Shown here piece after piece: positions 21,506-33,900 of a DNA stretch of 64,000 nucleotides. How positions within the stretch are numbered: position 1 is the stretch's first letter; every line of letters begins with the position of its first letter. The position numbers were made by a program, and so were the translations under genes. The notes beneath the pieces were generated by a model. It had not been told where the DNA came from. It saw only the letters and a program-made list of their open reading frames with translations, and did not search any database. Source of the DNA: Flammula alnicola (Eukaryota; Basidiomycota; Agaricomycetes; Agaricales; Strophariaceae); NCBI GenBank assembly GCA_015499995.1, contig JADNRV010000066.1, positions 186,001-250,000 of the forward strand. Direction: 5' to 3'.

Positions 21506-23312
21506 ATGTCTTTATCGTTCCCAAGAATTGTCTTTAAATCTCTTCTTGCTCTCACTGGATCTGCGGTGGTAGGTCTGTGGCAATGAGCGCTCTGCATACA
21601 TCTCTGACGAAAAATCGACACAGGTCTTCGTAAATGCCTTCCCTGCGCTGCAGGCTCGTCAGTCTAACCTTCCCGCTGGGTGGGTGTCTCTTGGATGCTA
21701 CACGTAAGTCGGCGTTCTTCCGTCTCAAGAGATACGTACCTGACCACCTCAATTAGTGATTCCACCGCAAGCCGCACTTTGAAAACGGCGTCCTACACCG
21801 ATGTCAATAACATGACTATAGAGTCATGCCTCGCCTTCTGTACGCCCAATGGCTACCAGTTCGCCGGTGTTGAGTATAGCAGGGTAAGCGAAGTCATTTC
21901 TATTCGATCATGTAAAATGAGTACCCATGTTTCTTGCTAGGAATGCTGTAATTATTGTTCGTTTTGATCGTCACCCGGGCATACTAACAATTTTATCAGA
22001 CTGTGATAATGTAATCGAATCCCCCGGTGCGCCGACTACCGATGGCTGCAACATGCCATGCACCGGAAATGCCGCGGAGATTTGCGGTGGTGCAAATGCA
22101 ATCAATATCTTCAATAAGTGCGTTGCAGATCAGACAATAAATCATGAAAAACTGACAAAAATTCTCGATAAACCCATTTTAGCACCACTGTGTCAACTCC
22201 TCCGCCTCCGCCTCCGGCAACCATCAAGCAAACTGCAGGTACCTACCAGTATAAAGGCTGCTTCGAGTAAGTTATCTCCCTGCAACCTGGTGTTTGTATT
22301 GGCCATTCATATTGCCATGCAGAGACGGGGTGAGCGGAGCCCCACGCGATCTTTTGAACAGGATTACGTTGCCGGGAGGCGTAACTGCCGAAAGCTGCAC
22401 CGCCGCTTGCCAAGCTGCTGGATTCCCACTTGCTGGTTTAGAATATGCCCAAGAATGCTGTGGGTCTGCATGTTGCTCTTCTATCTAGCATCACTCAATG
22501 ATCCTCTAGGGTGTGACACGTACATGCCATTGGTCATCCCTGCCCCGGACTCGGATTGCAACTCGCCCTGTCTTGCAGACCCAACTGAGCTCTGTGGCGC
22601 TGGCAATCGTCTCGCGGTTTATCAGGACACTAGCGCGACTGCTCCGGACCCACAGCAATGCTTGACTAACTCTCAATTCACTTCCACGACTCAGCCATTT
22701 AGCTTTAATATTCAGGCTGTGCCCACTCCGAGCGGTGGCTCTCCTGTGTCAATTGGTGCCTTGGAGTTGCCAGCAACTGTAGGCCAACCAAGCTGGTACA
22801 TCCTTTCTGTGCGTCCACTTCGCTGGTTAATCGAATTTCTGCGAGGCTTATTCCTGCGTATTCTACAGACGAGCCTAGTATCGTCAGAAGGCCATACCTA
22901 TACCTTGCTCAACGGCGTTTTCTCCCCAAACTCTTATGATGGCGAAGGAACTCCTATCCCGCTTGCTCCCAACGTCGGAAGTAACCAAGTCTTTGCGTTA
23001 TACTACAACCATTTCACTCCATACAACCAGTACTGTGCCAAGGTAAGAGATCATATCGATATCAGCATTCGTAAAAATTATCTCACATTAGCCTGTATGC
23101 AGCCAAATCCTGTCGGCTCTTTCGGTCCATTCATCGGGCCGCCAACACTTTCTGTCAGCGGCCACGCTGATGAATGGGCTTTGTGTACAAACACTACAAT
23201 CTTCGCGAGAGGTCGGGTAGATGTTGTGTTCTCCCCCTCCCCACTCAGTCAGGACTATAATGTCTCCGCATGCCAGAGCGTAGTCCTCCAGATGTCACAG
23301 CCTCTTTTTTGA
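21506..23312 (+). CDS. Secreted protein with two WSC domains (copy A)
   Basis: Ten exons: 21506-21568, 21624-21703, 21757-21883, 21941-21947, 22000-22117, 22183-22266, 22323-22459, 22510-22808, 22869-23042, 23103-23312; 432 codons plus stop. A signal peptide (LLALTGSAVVFVNAFPA) is followed by a first WSC domain (GWVSLGCYTDS ... ECYCDNVI ... CTGNAAEICGG), a proline-rich linker, a second WSC domain (YKGCFEDGV ... ECWCDTYM ... CLADPTELCGAGNRLAVY) and a ~200-residue C-terminal beta-rich-looking domain. WSC domains bind carbohydrate, so a cell-wall or extracellular role is expected. Exon 4 is a 7-nt micro-exon needed to make the EC of the first domain. No TM or GPI signal is evident at the C-terminus. 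Confidence 0.9.
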
Positions 23313-24685
23313 TTCTTCAACGAACAACAGCAGACGGTTAAAAGCAGAATTTCTGTTTTTACTGAACCATGGCATTTGCTGGTACTGTACATATTATAAA
23401 TGGAGCAGAAGCTTTCAGTTTTCTCTGAACGCTTTGCGAGAGATCCACCGCTGACTAGTGGATGTCTTGTCATTGGAGGCAGTGATCTATCTCATCGAGT
23501 AATCATGCATGCAAATACAACAAGCTGAACTTCTCGACGCTATATTACAAGAAGCTATGTATTGTGTAATAATACAGCACGAAAGAACAGCAAAGCGGAG
23601 TAGTGAGATAAATCATCATGGGTAGTAAGGTAGTAGGAAAGACCATGCAAACAGTGAGCTCAAGTGTATCCAGAAGTTACTGCGACTGGCGAAAAAAAGC
23701 GGTTGAGATTAGCACTCAGAGGGTGTTGAAAGGCGACAAGAAATGGATCATGGCTTAGATCTTAGAGAACAATGAAAATAGGAGCATAAAGCCCAGTGAA
23801 AAAGGCCCAGAACCAAGACGAACCACACATAAGCAAATATAACTTATTTATTTGACTTAGCGATTTGGACTTTAATCTATGTGGCAAAGCCGGAAATCGA
23901 TGCAAATCGAACTATATTGAACGAAATAAAATACAGGGCCTATAATCTAATATAACCAGATCCATGCCGAGCAATTCTCATCTACACCGCCCATCGAATA
24001 ACCAGATCAAACCAGACAGAAATCCGGGGGCGATGTAATCAAGCCAAATCGAACAACGTAGAATCTGGCCACTGAGGAATCGCGCACAAAGCCAAAGTCA
24101 AGCAGAATCGAGGGAAATCGAGGGAAATCGAGTGAAGGCGAGCAAATACAATCAGAAACGTTTGAGGGCGAGCAAATACGAGCAGAGGCGACCAAAGGCA
24201 GGTAGGATCGAGCGAAGGCGAGCCAAATCGAGCACAGATAAGCTGAATCGATCATAGGCGAATGGAATCAGGTGAAGGCGAGCGGAATCGAGCAAAGACA
24301 AGTGCAGGCGAGCGGATTCGAGTGCCGGAGTCAGTAAAATCTAGATAAGCTATGATTTTGTAAGTCCCCGAGTCTGCGGTTTGATAATGGCCAAGAAATA
24401 GCTCACCACAGCAACAATACCAATATGACTGAGATACGAAATGAGAAAGCGCAGCAAGTAAGGAGCAGACGAGTTTTCGAGAGTTGACAGTATACGACGT
24501 CGCACAGAGAGTCGGAGACAATACAGAAGCCGAGGTTAAATGAGCAGCACTTAAAGAGAGAGGAGAATGGGCGCCGCCGAGCATTGCGTTGCAAAACTGT
24601 AATCAAATCAGCTAAAAGCCGAGAAGGAAAAGAGACAGCGTCAAGCGACCTCGACAGAATGATAGGAAACAAAACACTTACCAGT
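23313..24685. other. Intergenic region with tandem repeat
   Basis: The first ~380 bp match the 3' flank of WSC gene B. The region 24040-24325 is a degenerate short-period repeat, listed separately. Minus ORFs at 24255..24007 and 24584..24252 owe their openness to the repeat and are not called genes. Confidence 0.6.
24040..24325. repeat. Degenerate ~10-bp tandem repeat (GCGAGC/TCGAGC)
   Basis: The hexamers GGCGAGC and ATCGAGC recur every 10 bp or multiples of it, with variants such as AGGCGACC and AATCGAGT. The period is close to one turn of the helix. No coding function is evident. Confidence 0.75.
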
Positions 24686-26134
24686 TCAGTTGTTGATAAC
24701 TTCTTCGCCGTTTCCAACACTAGCCAACGCCGCTTTCTTGGACCTGCTGACTTCGGCCCAAAGTTTCTGTGTATCCTTGGGGAGTCCCTTCCAGTGCATC
24801 TCGAATGCCGCGGGTGTGATAGCGGGGTGTTCTTTGAGGTATTCTTGATAGTATAGATTTCTGTAGAGTGAAACTAAGCAGGGCATTGTTGGAGGAAACG
24901 ACAGACTCACTTGGGGGCATTACTTTGCGTCGGTTTCTTGAATCCCGCAGAGACCGATGTTGAGATCGAAGCTACATTGCCACTAGCATTACCAGCCGCC
25001 GCCGCCGAGCCATCTATGGATGTTCGTGTCTTAGAGGTGTGTGATTCGTGTCAAAAGGAGACATACCATTTTTTGCTGGCTTGGCGGCAATCCCAGTAAC
25101 ATCCTTCCCACGCCTTCGGGGCAATCGCTGATTAACGAGCTTGACTTGAGGTTGCGATGAGCTGTCAGAATTCTTGGTGGGTCCTACTGGCAATCCCAAG
25201 GCCTTCACTCTATCAATGTATGACGAGGTTAGTGCGAATTCATGACAATGGGGTTGGAGAAAGTAAACTTACAGCGGATTAACTCGGTGACAAGTTTTCG
25301 AGCCTCTTGTTTCAGCCATAACAATGTCCGCGGGTGTGGTGTCCACAGGCGCAGTGGTCACAGCAGGTGCGGTGTCTGCAACTGCAGCATTCATGGTGGG
25401 TGAGGCCTCTGCGGGTACAGCGTTTATGGCGGGTGCAGTGTTAGCAAGTACAGCATTCGCCATGGGTGCGGCGTCCGTCATGCCTTGTGGTACTTGCGAC
25501 AAAACGGGATAGTGGCAGCCTAAGCGGCATCTAAATGGACAAGTCAGATCGCAAATGATTGTCAGAACAAACAGTAACCTACCAATAGTTTCGATCTCCA
25601 CTGATGGTTTGAGAGATGCACTGATGGGAGTGGTCGTGAGTGGAGGCGATGAGCAAGTGGCAGCCAAAGAAGACAAAGACCCGCCGGCCATGTTGGAAGG
25701 GCTTGTGGAGACACCAGAGTTTCGAGTGCTCGTCACTGAGGGCATCAAACTTGCGCTTAACTCGATTGAACTTGCGTGTGCACTCCTCATGAGCATCTAG
25801 GCTATCATATCTGGATATATATCCCTATGTTCCGAGCGCATATATTCAGTTATTTGGCCTATTCTCCATCACAGAAGTGAAAATAGCAGAACATTACCTT
25901 TCGAGGACCATATTCCCTTTCACGAGAGCTTTTTGAGAGTGGCCGCTTCTCTTCTTTGCGACTGCGAGATACCGCCGGATGTGGCGACTGGGACTGCTCG
26001 GTGTCGGAGATTTGCATAATGCTTGACATACTCCGCGTTAGGCGGCTTGTGGGGAGAGCTTGGGTGCTATGAGCAGCAGGAGAGGATGGCATATTTTGTA
26101 GAGATAACGAGGAGATGTTGGTGGTAGAAAGCAA
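24686..26134 (-). CDS. Uncharacterised protein with HMG-box-like C-terminus
   Basis: Exon chain begins 26134..25898, then 25796 onward; further exons follow GT-AG introns to the stop at 24686. The N-terminal half is Ser/Thr-rich and disordered. The middle has alanine-rich degenerate repeats of the type (A)NTAPAxNAVPA. Then KLVNQRLPRRRGKD, a basic patch. The C-terminal ~55 residues (NLYYQEYLKEHPAITPAAF ... HWKGLPKDTQKLW) have the spacing of a HMG-box-like helical domain: aromatic start, WK.LP, W...A. This suggests a nuclear DNA-binding role. The central splice choices are my best guess, and internal boundaries may be off by a few codons. Confidence 0.6.
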
Positions 26135-27289
26135 GGGAGCGCAAACACGTCAACGGGAGAAATGGCTCTGTGACAGAGTGATTTGTGTGACTTACTGACA
26201 CGCAAAGTCTACGCCAACTCTAACTACATTTTGGCTGCTACATGAATACTTTTGACCCATAGATATAATAAAGCCACGGTTGGGGTTGCGGGGCGAGACT
26301 ATTTTTCTTTCAGATTTTGCATTGATATTGTAGATACATAATATCTATACGAACGCGAACATATATATCCGAGTCTGTGTCACTTTCATTCCATGCTCGT
26401 TATCCCTCACGTTCTCTGGTACTGGTTGTTCAGTTGAACTGAGACCACCGCCTCCGCCACTAACGTCATCGCCATCTTTTGAAAAAGGACACAATAGTTG
26501 TCAAAGTTGTGCGGCAAAGGAGCACTTATCGTACCTTCAGAGTCCCTTATGCGTCACCTCTTGTTGGGTGGGCTTCGAGACGACGGCCGTGAGCCAGGTG
26601 GTGATTTTTGCATTTGGTCTGTGGAAGATCTATTCGGCAAAGTGTCTTGTTGCGCTAGAAACGGTTCGAGTGGAGGCGGCTGAGTTGACTCTCGAAATCA
26701 AGCGTGGCCATACCAAGTGGACCGGCTAACAGCAACAGGTTGTGTTGCACCGTTGCGCATACAGAGCTGTGCACAGTTACAGAAGAACTGATGTGCGGAC
26801 ATGGTAGGGATGGACGTGGTTAGATTGCGTGAAGGAGAGGCAAGTTGAAAATCGAAATGGCGTGATCGGATTCGATGACGTTCTAAAATCTATTAATATA
26901 TATGTGTGGTTCTATTTGCCATCAGGCTGTTTTCACTGGGCATAAAGAACGACATCAGTGTTGGAGTTCGTGATCCCGATTCGGCTATTTACCTGTGTTA
27001 GCATTAGATTCTTTATCCTCGCCATCGTTCGTTTTCCTTCTTCATCCCTTACCACCATGTTGTAGCACGCCTAAGCGATACTTTGCCCTTTCATACTCGA
27101 AAAATCAGATCCCAGAATTTCGAGAGAAACGATTAGCTCGTTGAACGTTGAACGTTGGACATTGGCCGCTGAGCGTCTTACATAAGCGTTTTCTGTTGGC
27201 CGAAGAAATCGCCAAACAGAAGGCGGCTTGCAACGAACCTACTACATAAATCAGGAGGCTCACTCTCAAAGATTTAATATCACCGCAAC
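26135..27289. other. Intergenic region, no gene seen
   Basis: AT-rich, no ORF with coding character. A short run of GTTGAACGTTGAACGTTG-type repeats lies near 27140. Duplication copy B begins near 27290. Confidence 0.5.
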
Positions 27290-27500
27290 GGATTTTCGAT
27301 CTAATGAAACGAGCTGGCAGAGTCTGCTGGCATTCCCCTCGAAAAAGTCTGCCTCTTCAACCTCAAAGCAGAGAAGAAACTTCTTTCTCCAGAAGATGGT
27401 GACGGAAGATTTGAATGGCTTTTATTCGGGGTATGTGGTTTCTATTTCATGAGACCACGCAAGCTCGCATCTCAGTCTCGTGCATGGACAGGGTATCCTG
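27290..27500 (+). pseudogene. sfm1 remnant
   Basis: Matches the middle of the Sfm1-like gene: LEKVCLFNLKAEKKLLSPEDGDGRFEWLLFG corresponds in two pieces (VCLLDPKAEKELSPED and GRFQWFLFG in the intact gene). An insertion shifts frame just before it, the N-terminal exons are absent, and after the GGIL mini-exon position the catalytic knot exons are missing. Confidence 0.85.
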
Positions 27501-27529
27501 GGTGCGCTCCGCAAATATCATAAGTATAA

Positions 27530-28366
27530 GACACATCCAGGATTCAACACCGGCGAGCTTGCCGGTCCAGGAACTGCGCCCCTCTTATCTCGCTCAAGAG
27601 CCTCATAGTCCGGGTGCCTTGCGACCCCCCTGGTGTTCTGGTAAGCATGTCAATCGGAAATCCTCTGGCGCTATTCAAGGGTTATTGTTTGACAGTGTCA
27701 AACTCACCAATATTAAGGCGGCATTCAAGGCTAACGAGGTCTTACCAGTTACTGGAATAAATTCACCTTCTAAAAGAGCCCCGGTTAGGACGCAACACGT
27801 CTCGAATCATTGTATTGCATTGCCCGCCATTCCTTCTTTCAACAATCCAGCGGCGGAACAGTCATGTAATGTCATCCAGAGATGTATCTCCGCGAGACTT
27901 GATCATCTGTCTCCCATCCTCTGGCAGTCAAACGAGCGCCGATGGTATTGACCTTTCCATAGCACGTTCTCCTTCCAAGGTTTCGCCTTCAAATAGTCTT
28001 GGTACAAGTAACATTCCTCTCGAAATCAGTAAGTCGTCCACGAAAAGTCTCCCCTCTTTCATGCCATTAAATTCTGCTTTGTTCTAGTTGCGAATGTAGG
28101 CCCTCACATGCACAACCCTATATACCCCTCTCCATCCCTTGATGGACTTCAAAATCACCGCAGTGACACCTTCGCACGATGAACACCTGCGACTTAATTG
28201 TTTTCTTTATGTAAGATGGGATATTTTTCCTGCAATAGGCAACCCCTTTCCTCATGAAAGAAAATCAGACGCGCATGATCCAGAAGAGGTCTTCTCCCGC
28301 CCCCGCTATTTTTATCCAGGGGTTGGCCGAAAGCTTTCATGACTGAAGTACTGACCCTGGACTGCA
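27530..28366. other. Spacer upstream of WSC gene B
   Basis: Alignable with 20560-21446. Plus ORFs of 178 and 90 codons are open here, but their frames are closed in copy A, so I do not call a gene. Confidence 0.5.
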
Positions 28367-28374
28367 TATAAAAT
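28367..28374 (+). promoter_or_regulatory. TATA box of WSC gene B
   Basis: TATAAAAT 54 bp upstream of the ATG at 28421, at the place of the TATA box of copy A. Confidence 0.6.
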
Positions 28375-28420
28375 GAACGTTCCTCGCGCTTTCCTTAGGA
28401 CCGACCAAGGCTTGAATATC

Positions 28421-30263
28421 ATGGCTTTCTCGTTTCCAAAGACTGTCTTCAAGTCTCTTCTTGCTCTCACTGGGTCTGCAGTTGTACGTGTGAGGCCATG
28501 TTGCTTATGCATATACTTCTAACGAAAATTCGAGATAGGTCTGCGTAAATGCCTCTCCTGCACTAGAGGCTCGTCAGTCTAGCCTTCCCGCTGGGTGGGT
28601 GTCCCTCGGATGCTACACGTAGGCCGGTTCTCTTCCGTCTCAAAACATATGTAGCTGACCACCTCACTTAGTGATTCCGCCGCAAGCCGCACTTTGAAAA
28701 CGGCATCCTTCACCGATGTCAATAACATGACTATAGAGTCGTGCATCGCCTTCTGTACGCCCAATGGCTACCAGTTCGCTGGCGTTGAGTTTAGCAGGGT
28801 ATTCAAAGTTATTTCTTGTCAATAATGCGAAATGAATACTGAGTACCCATATCTCTTGCTAGGAATGCTGTAATTACCATTCGCTTTGATCGTCACTTAA
28901 GCTTATGCACTAACGATTTCATCAGACTGCGATAATGTAATTGAAGCCCCGGGTACGCCAGCCACCGACGGCTGCAACATGGCATGCACCGGAAATGCCG
29001 CGGAGATTTGCGGTGGTGCAGATAGAATCAACATCTTCAATAAGTGCGTTGCAGAGCAGATAGTAAGCATGAAAAACTAACACGCGCCCTCGAATTCATT
29101 TTAGCACTGCCGTGTCAATTCCTCCGCCTCCGCCTCCAGCGACCATCAAGCAAACTGCGGGTACCTACCAGTATAAAGGCTGCTTCGAGTAAGTTGTCTT
29201 CTTGCAACCTGGTGCTTGTGCTCGTTATTCACAGTGTCCTGCAGAGATGGGGTGAACGGAGCCCCACGCGACCTTTTGAATAAGATTACGGTGCCAGGAC
29301 TCAGAGGCGTAACTGCCGAAAGCTGCACCTCTGCTTGCCAAGCGGCTGGATTCCCTCTCGCTGGGCTGGAATTTGCCCAAGAATGCTGTACGTCTGCCTA
29401 TTGTTATTGTTCTTCTTGATTGTGGCAAAAGTCCTTCTTGGTTGCATCACTAACTGATCTTCTAGGGTGCGACACGTATATGCCATTAGTCATCCCTGCC
29501 CCGGACTCGGATTGCAACTCGCCCTGTCTTGCAGACCCAACCGAGCTCTGTGGTGCCGGCAACCGTCTCGCTATTTATCAGGACACTACCGCGACTCCTC
29601 CGAACCCACAGCAGTGCTTGACTAACTCTCAATTCACTTCCACGACTCAACCATTTAGCTTCGATCTCCAGGCCGTGCCCACCCCTGGCGGTGGCGCCCC
29701 AGTGCAAATTGGTGCTCTCGAGCTTGCGGCCACTTCAGGCGCACCCAGCTATTTCTTACTTTCTGTGCGTCTACTTCACTGTTTAAATGAATTTTTGATG
29801 AGGCTTATTTGTGAATATCTTGCAGACTCAAGGCATAGCGACCGAATCCCATACCTATACCTTGATCGAGGGCGTTTTCTCCCCAAAATCTTTCGAAGGG
29901 GAAGGTATTCCTATCCCGCTTGCTCCCAATGTTGGAAGTACCCAAGTCTTTGCGTTATTCTCGACCTTCACTGCGTTCAATCAGTATTGTGCCAAGGTAA
30001 GAGAAAATCTGGATATCAAAACTAATGAAACTCATCTCACATTACCCTGTATGCAGCCAAATCCTGTTGGTTCCTTCGGACCATTCATTGGGCCGCCGAC
30101 GCTCTCTGTCAGCGGCCACGCTGATGAATGGGCTTTGTGTACGAACACAACAATCTTCGCACCAGGTCGGGTAGATGTTGTGTTCTCCCCATCCCCATTA
30201 AGTCACGATTATAACGTCTCCGCATGCCAGAGCGTAGTCCTTCAGATGTCGCAGCCTCTTTGA
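28421..30263 (+). CDS. Secreted protein with two WSC domains (copy B)
   Basis: Same ten-exon plan as copy A, with all splice sites kept. Starts MAFSFPKTVFKSLLALTGS, a signal peptide, then two WSC domains (GWVSLGCYTDSAASRTLK ... and YKGCFEDGVNGAPRDLL ...) and the same C-terminal domain ending ACQSVVLQMSQPL. The 7-nt micro-exon is at 28863-28869. The second domain has three extra residues (PGLRGVTAE) relative to copy A. The many cysteines are conserved, so both copies appear functional. Carbohydrate-binding, extracellular or wall-linked role inferred. Confidence 0.9.
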
Positions 30264-30956
30264 TTAGCTAACAGTCAAGTAAAAAGCAGGGTCCTTGTAT
30301 TCATTGAACAGTGAACTTGCTCTCTCCGTGGCGTTCATGTTGGTACATGTTAGAAACGTTGTTTTTTTTCAGTGGAACAGATACATTCGGGTAGGACGAA
30401 ATGTAGCTATATTGTTGCTATAGGCTTTCCGATTTCTTTTGGATGTTAATATTTCAGTTGCGAGACACCCACCCAGGATCCACCCATGATGCATGCATGG
30501 CTCGTGGATGTCTCTTCATCGTCGACAGTGATAGTGATCCATTTCATCGATCAATCTCTTATACAAACACAACAGCTCGACGCTATATTACAAGGAGCTA
30601 CTAATAATACAACATGAACATAAGAACAGCAGGGCGGAGTAGTGAGATGGACCGTCATGAGTAATGAGTAGGAAAGACCATGCGAAGAGCGAGTGTTCAT
30701 CCAGAAGTTAATGCGATGCTAAATAGTCCCGTGGGAGTACTGTAAGCACTTGAAATAATAGAATGAGAAAGAAACGTGTCAAAGAAAGATGCTAGCGAGA
30801 AAGAGAGGTGTCTGTAGCCTCGAAAGTTACCCCGATCCAGAGAGGAGATATCATCTATTCGTACAACCCAGCAAAAAGAGCAATCGGAGAGCATCTCCAA
30901 ATATTTAGAATGCAGAATGATGCGCAATAAAATAAGGAGAAAGATCAAAGCGGGGG
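30264..30956. other. Convergent 3' region, WSC gene B / ATG1
   Basis: Shares homology with the 3' flank of WSC gene A up to about 30710; no gene seen. Confidence 0.5.
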
Positions 30957-33900
30957 TCATGATAGCGGAATGTTAGTTTGCAGCGGACTTGAATTCGCTG
31001 GTTTGGCATCCCATGGTGCGGGGATCCTCGCCACATCAGCCAGATTCTGATCAGCACGAGCGTCGTTCACCCGATCGCGATGGTTCATCGCCATTCGCGC
31101 TCGACACCGCACGAGACGCAGCTTTGTCCGCTTGATCCCTACAAATTCGAACAAAGTTAACTGTCAGTCGCCGTAGAATAGATACGTGAATAATCAAGGA
31201 GGAGACACGTACACGTCGCAATCGTTTCCCTATCCTCGTCCATGAACGGATTGCCCGTCTGCAGCAAGTTGTCTTGCAATGCGTATAGGCACCACAAGGA
31301 TTCTTCGTACAGCTTCTCACATTCGTCAGGGGTCGTCATCTGGTCGAGGAGTTCTTTCCGCGCTGCCGTCCGGCTCTGTTCGTGACAAGCAAAGATTAGT
31401 CCTAATTCTGTCTAATGGCTGTAGCAGACACATAAAAAGCACGTACCAGCACCAGCGCACGATCATACACCAGCTGATCAAGCCAGCTCTTAGGTCCATC
31501 GTACGTCACAGGGAGCCATGTCTTCACCAACGCGGCCCGGTCGTTACACTTTATGAAATGTTCTCTGAACCAATTCAGGGCTGAACATAAATAAATGAGA
31601 TCAGAAGGGCTCCTCGGAGCAGGTACACACGCAAAGCAATAAACTGGCTGACCGTCATCAAACCCTTCGCTGACCACAAAGTCCCCATCCGGATGGCGCA
31701 TCTTCATGTGTTCCTGGAAGTTGCGCAGCTTGTCGATGCCCTTCTGCGAGAAGGACATGAGGAGCATGTACACGGCCACGCAGGTGACGGCATTATACTC
31801 CGCCTCCATGTCTGCATGTTTCCGTCTCCGCGCCTGCTTCTCCGCCTCTCCTTCCCGTTTCTCGAACTTGGTCGGGTCAGGTAATGGTTCTAACACACAT
31901 AATAAAAAAGGTAAGTTCCGGATCAGCCTCCCGTGATCGTTACGCATGAAAAGTAAAAGAGCGACGTACTCTGTGGTATAGCTTTGACGTACTCGTACAT
32001 CTCATCCGCCCAGTGGGTGAGAACATCTGTCTTCTGGGCCAGGTCCTCTAGCGAAGCCAGAAGCTCGTCCTCGAGCGGATCTCGCTCTGCATCTCCATCT
32101 AAGGCGATGATCTGCTGCCGGCGGGGTGACGAAGGTACACTGTTGGGATCGGCTGATGGAGATCCACGAGACCGACCTGATGAATGTCCGAAGAGCTTCT
32201 TGGAGGCAATACTCAGCGCTCGATTAAGGGCGTTGGTGGCAGCTCGCGACGCCATACTTGAGGGAGAGGAAGACAGTGGTGGCGCAGCTGCATGCGGCGG
32301 AGGTGGGAAGGTGATGTTGTTGTTTCCGTTTGAAGGTGAGGCGTTATTGGAATTGAAGTTGTTGCTGAGAGGAGAGAGGGGATATTCTGTGGTATAATCG
32401 AAGGTCGAAGGTGCTCTCCGATCATGAAGGGGTCGTCGCGGTTGTGAGGAGATTTCTGGAGGATTAGATTGTCAGGGAGAACCAGGATGGCTAGAGTTAA
32501 CGCCTTACCATCGACAGCCTTAGTAAACTCCACGGCTCGCGTGTCGCCTACGAGAACGTATTCACGTCGCAGGTTGCCATCTTCTTCTGTTTCTCCAGGT
32601 ATAAGAGACCCCTCCGTGGATAAGCGCTTGCCCGTTTGCCGGTCCGGTGTAAGCGAGTGTCGCTTACTGTCTTGAGATAGAGGTCTCTCTTGTATTCTTG
32701 GACTACTGTTAGACCAATGAATCAGAAATGCAAGCTGAGAGGAGAAATATATTCACCTATCTCGAGGTAATGCGGCATTAGCAGTCCGCGGACTGCCATT
32801 CGCTTCATCCACGGTCGCTGGCCTCCGAAAGTTGAATTTACTTGGAGGAATCATGGCATTCGGATCTAGCACCTCTGGGGGTATAACCTTATGGTGTTCC
32901 GGCGTCGGTGGGCGCCCATTCCATGCCGTGGATGAAGACCCAAGCGGCTCTGGCAGCGATTCCTGGGGCCTGGGAAATTTGGACTTGGCCAGCGCCGTGC
33001 TCCCGAAAAAGTCCTCAAAGCTCGCCCTCTCTGCAGGATTGCGCTTCAGCAACGCACGGATGAGGGCCTTGATGTCCGCTGGCACCGGAAGCTCGGCGCT
33101 GCCACCTCCGCCGCTCTTCCCGGAGAGCGAGCTGGGATCCTCGTCTGGAAACTTGATGCCTTTGGAGTGTTCAATCTTCTTGAGCAGCTCTATGTGGTTC
33201 TGTGCCCGGAATGGCGCCTTGCCAACAGACATTTCGTATAGGACGGCACCCACGGACCATAGATCTGCTTTGGCGTCATATTTCTCGTAACGGAGGATTT
33301 CGGGCGCCATGTATAGTCTGCATGTTTCTTTGTGAAAAGAACAACGAAATAGGTCGACGCTTCACTCACGGCGATCCGCAAAGCGTTTCTGCCATCATGG
33401 CGTTGGGCAGCGAGCGAGCGAAACCGAAATCAGCGACCTTGAGGATTGGGACACCGAGGGGATGGCCCCTCGCGAGTTCTTCAGGGGATGCAGGGTTCAG
33501 CAGCAAATTCTAACCAAAGGGTGTCAGGATTAATGGAACAAGTCACAACGACAATGCTGACCTGAGGCTTTATATCGCGGTGAATCAGGTTACGGTGCCG
33601 CAGAAACTTGAGTGCACGAGCTAGATCCAGTCAGAGGGAAATGCGAATGAGCTCGATCGGTACACTCACCGAGTTGGCGCAGGAAACTACGAACTGCAAT
33701 CTCATCGAGCCCTCCTGTCCGTGGATGGGGGTAATATTGCAGTGCCGCGCCCGGGTTTGGAATGTACTCGAGCCCCTCCACGCGGCCGCGCTTCTTGATG
33801 TAATTCGTGAGGTCCCCTCCAGCGCAGAATTCCATAATGAGATAGATGTGCTTTTCAGCACGCTGTTGTCGAAATAAGTAGGCATATAGCTCGAAGAGTA

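Larger units (their letters stand above)
19850..23690 (+). repeat. Direct segmental duplication, copy A
   Basis: Covers the second half of the Sfm1-like gene, a ~1 kb spacer, the WSC gene and ~380 bp downstream. It is homologous, in the same order and orientation, to about 27290-30710. End points are approximate. Confidence 0.85.
27290..30710 (+). repeat. Direct segmental duplication, copy B
   Basis: Counterpart of 19850-23690: sfm1 remnant, spacer, WSC gene B and 3' flank, same order and strand. The copies are separated by about 3.6 kb holding the HMG-like gene. Confidence 0.85.

Noticed and set aside
24007..24584. Minus ORFs over the 10-bp repeat
   Set aside because: Openness follows from the repeat composition; the peptide is only repeated SP/R/F-type sequence.
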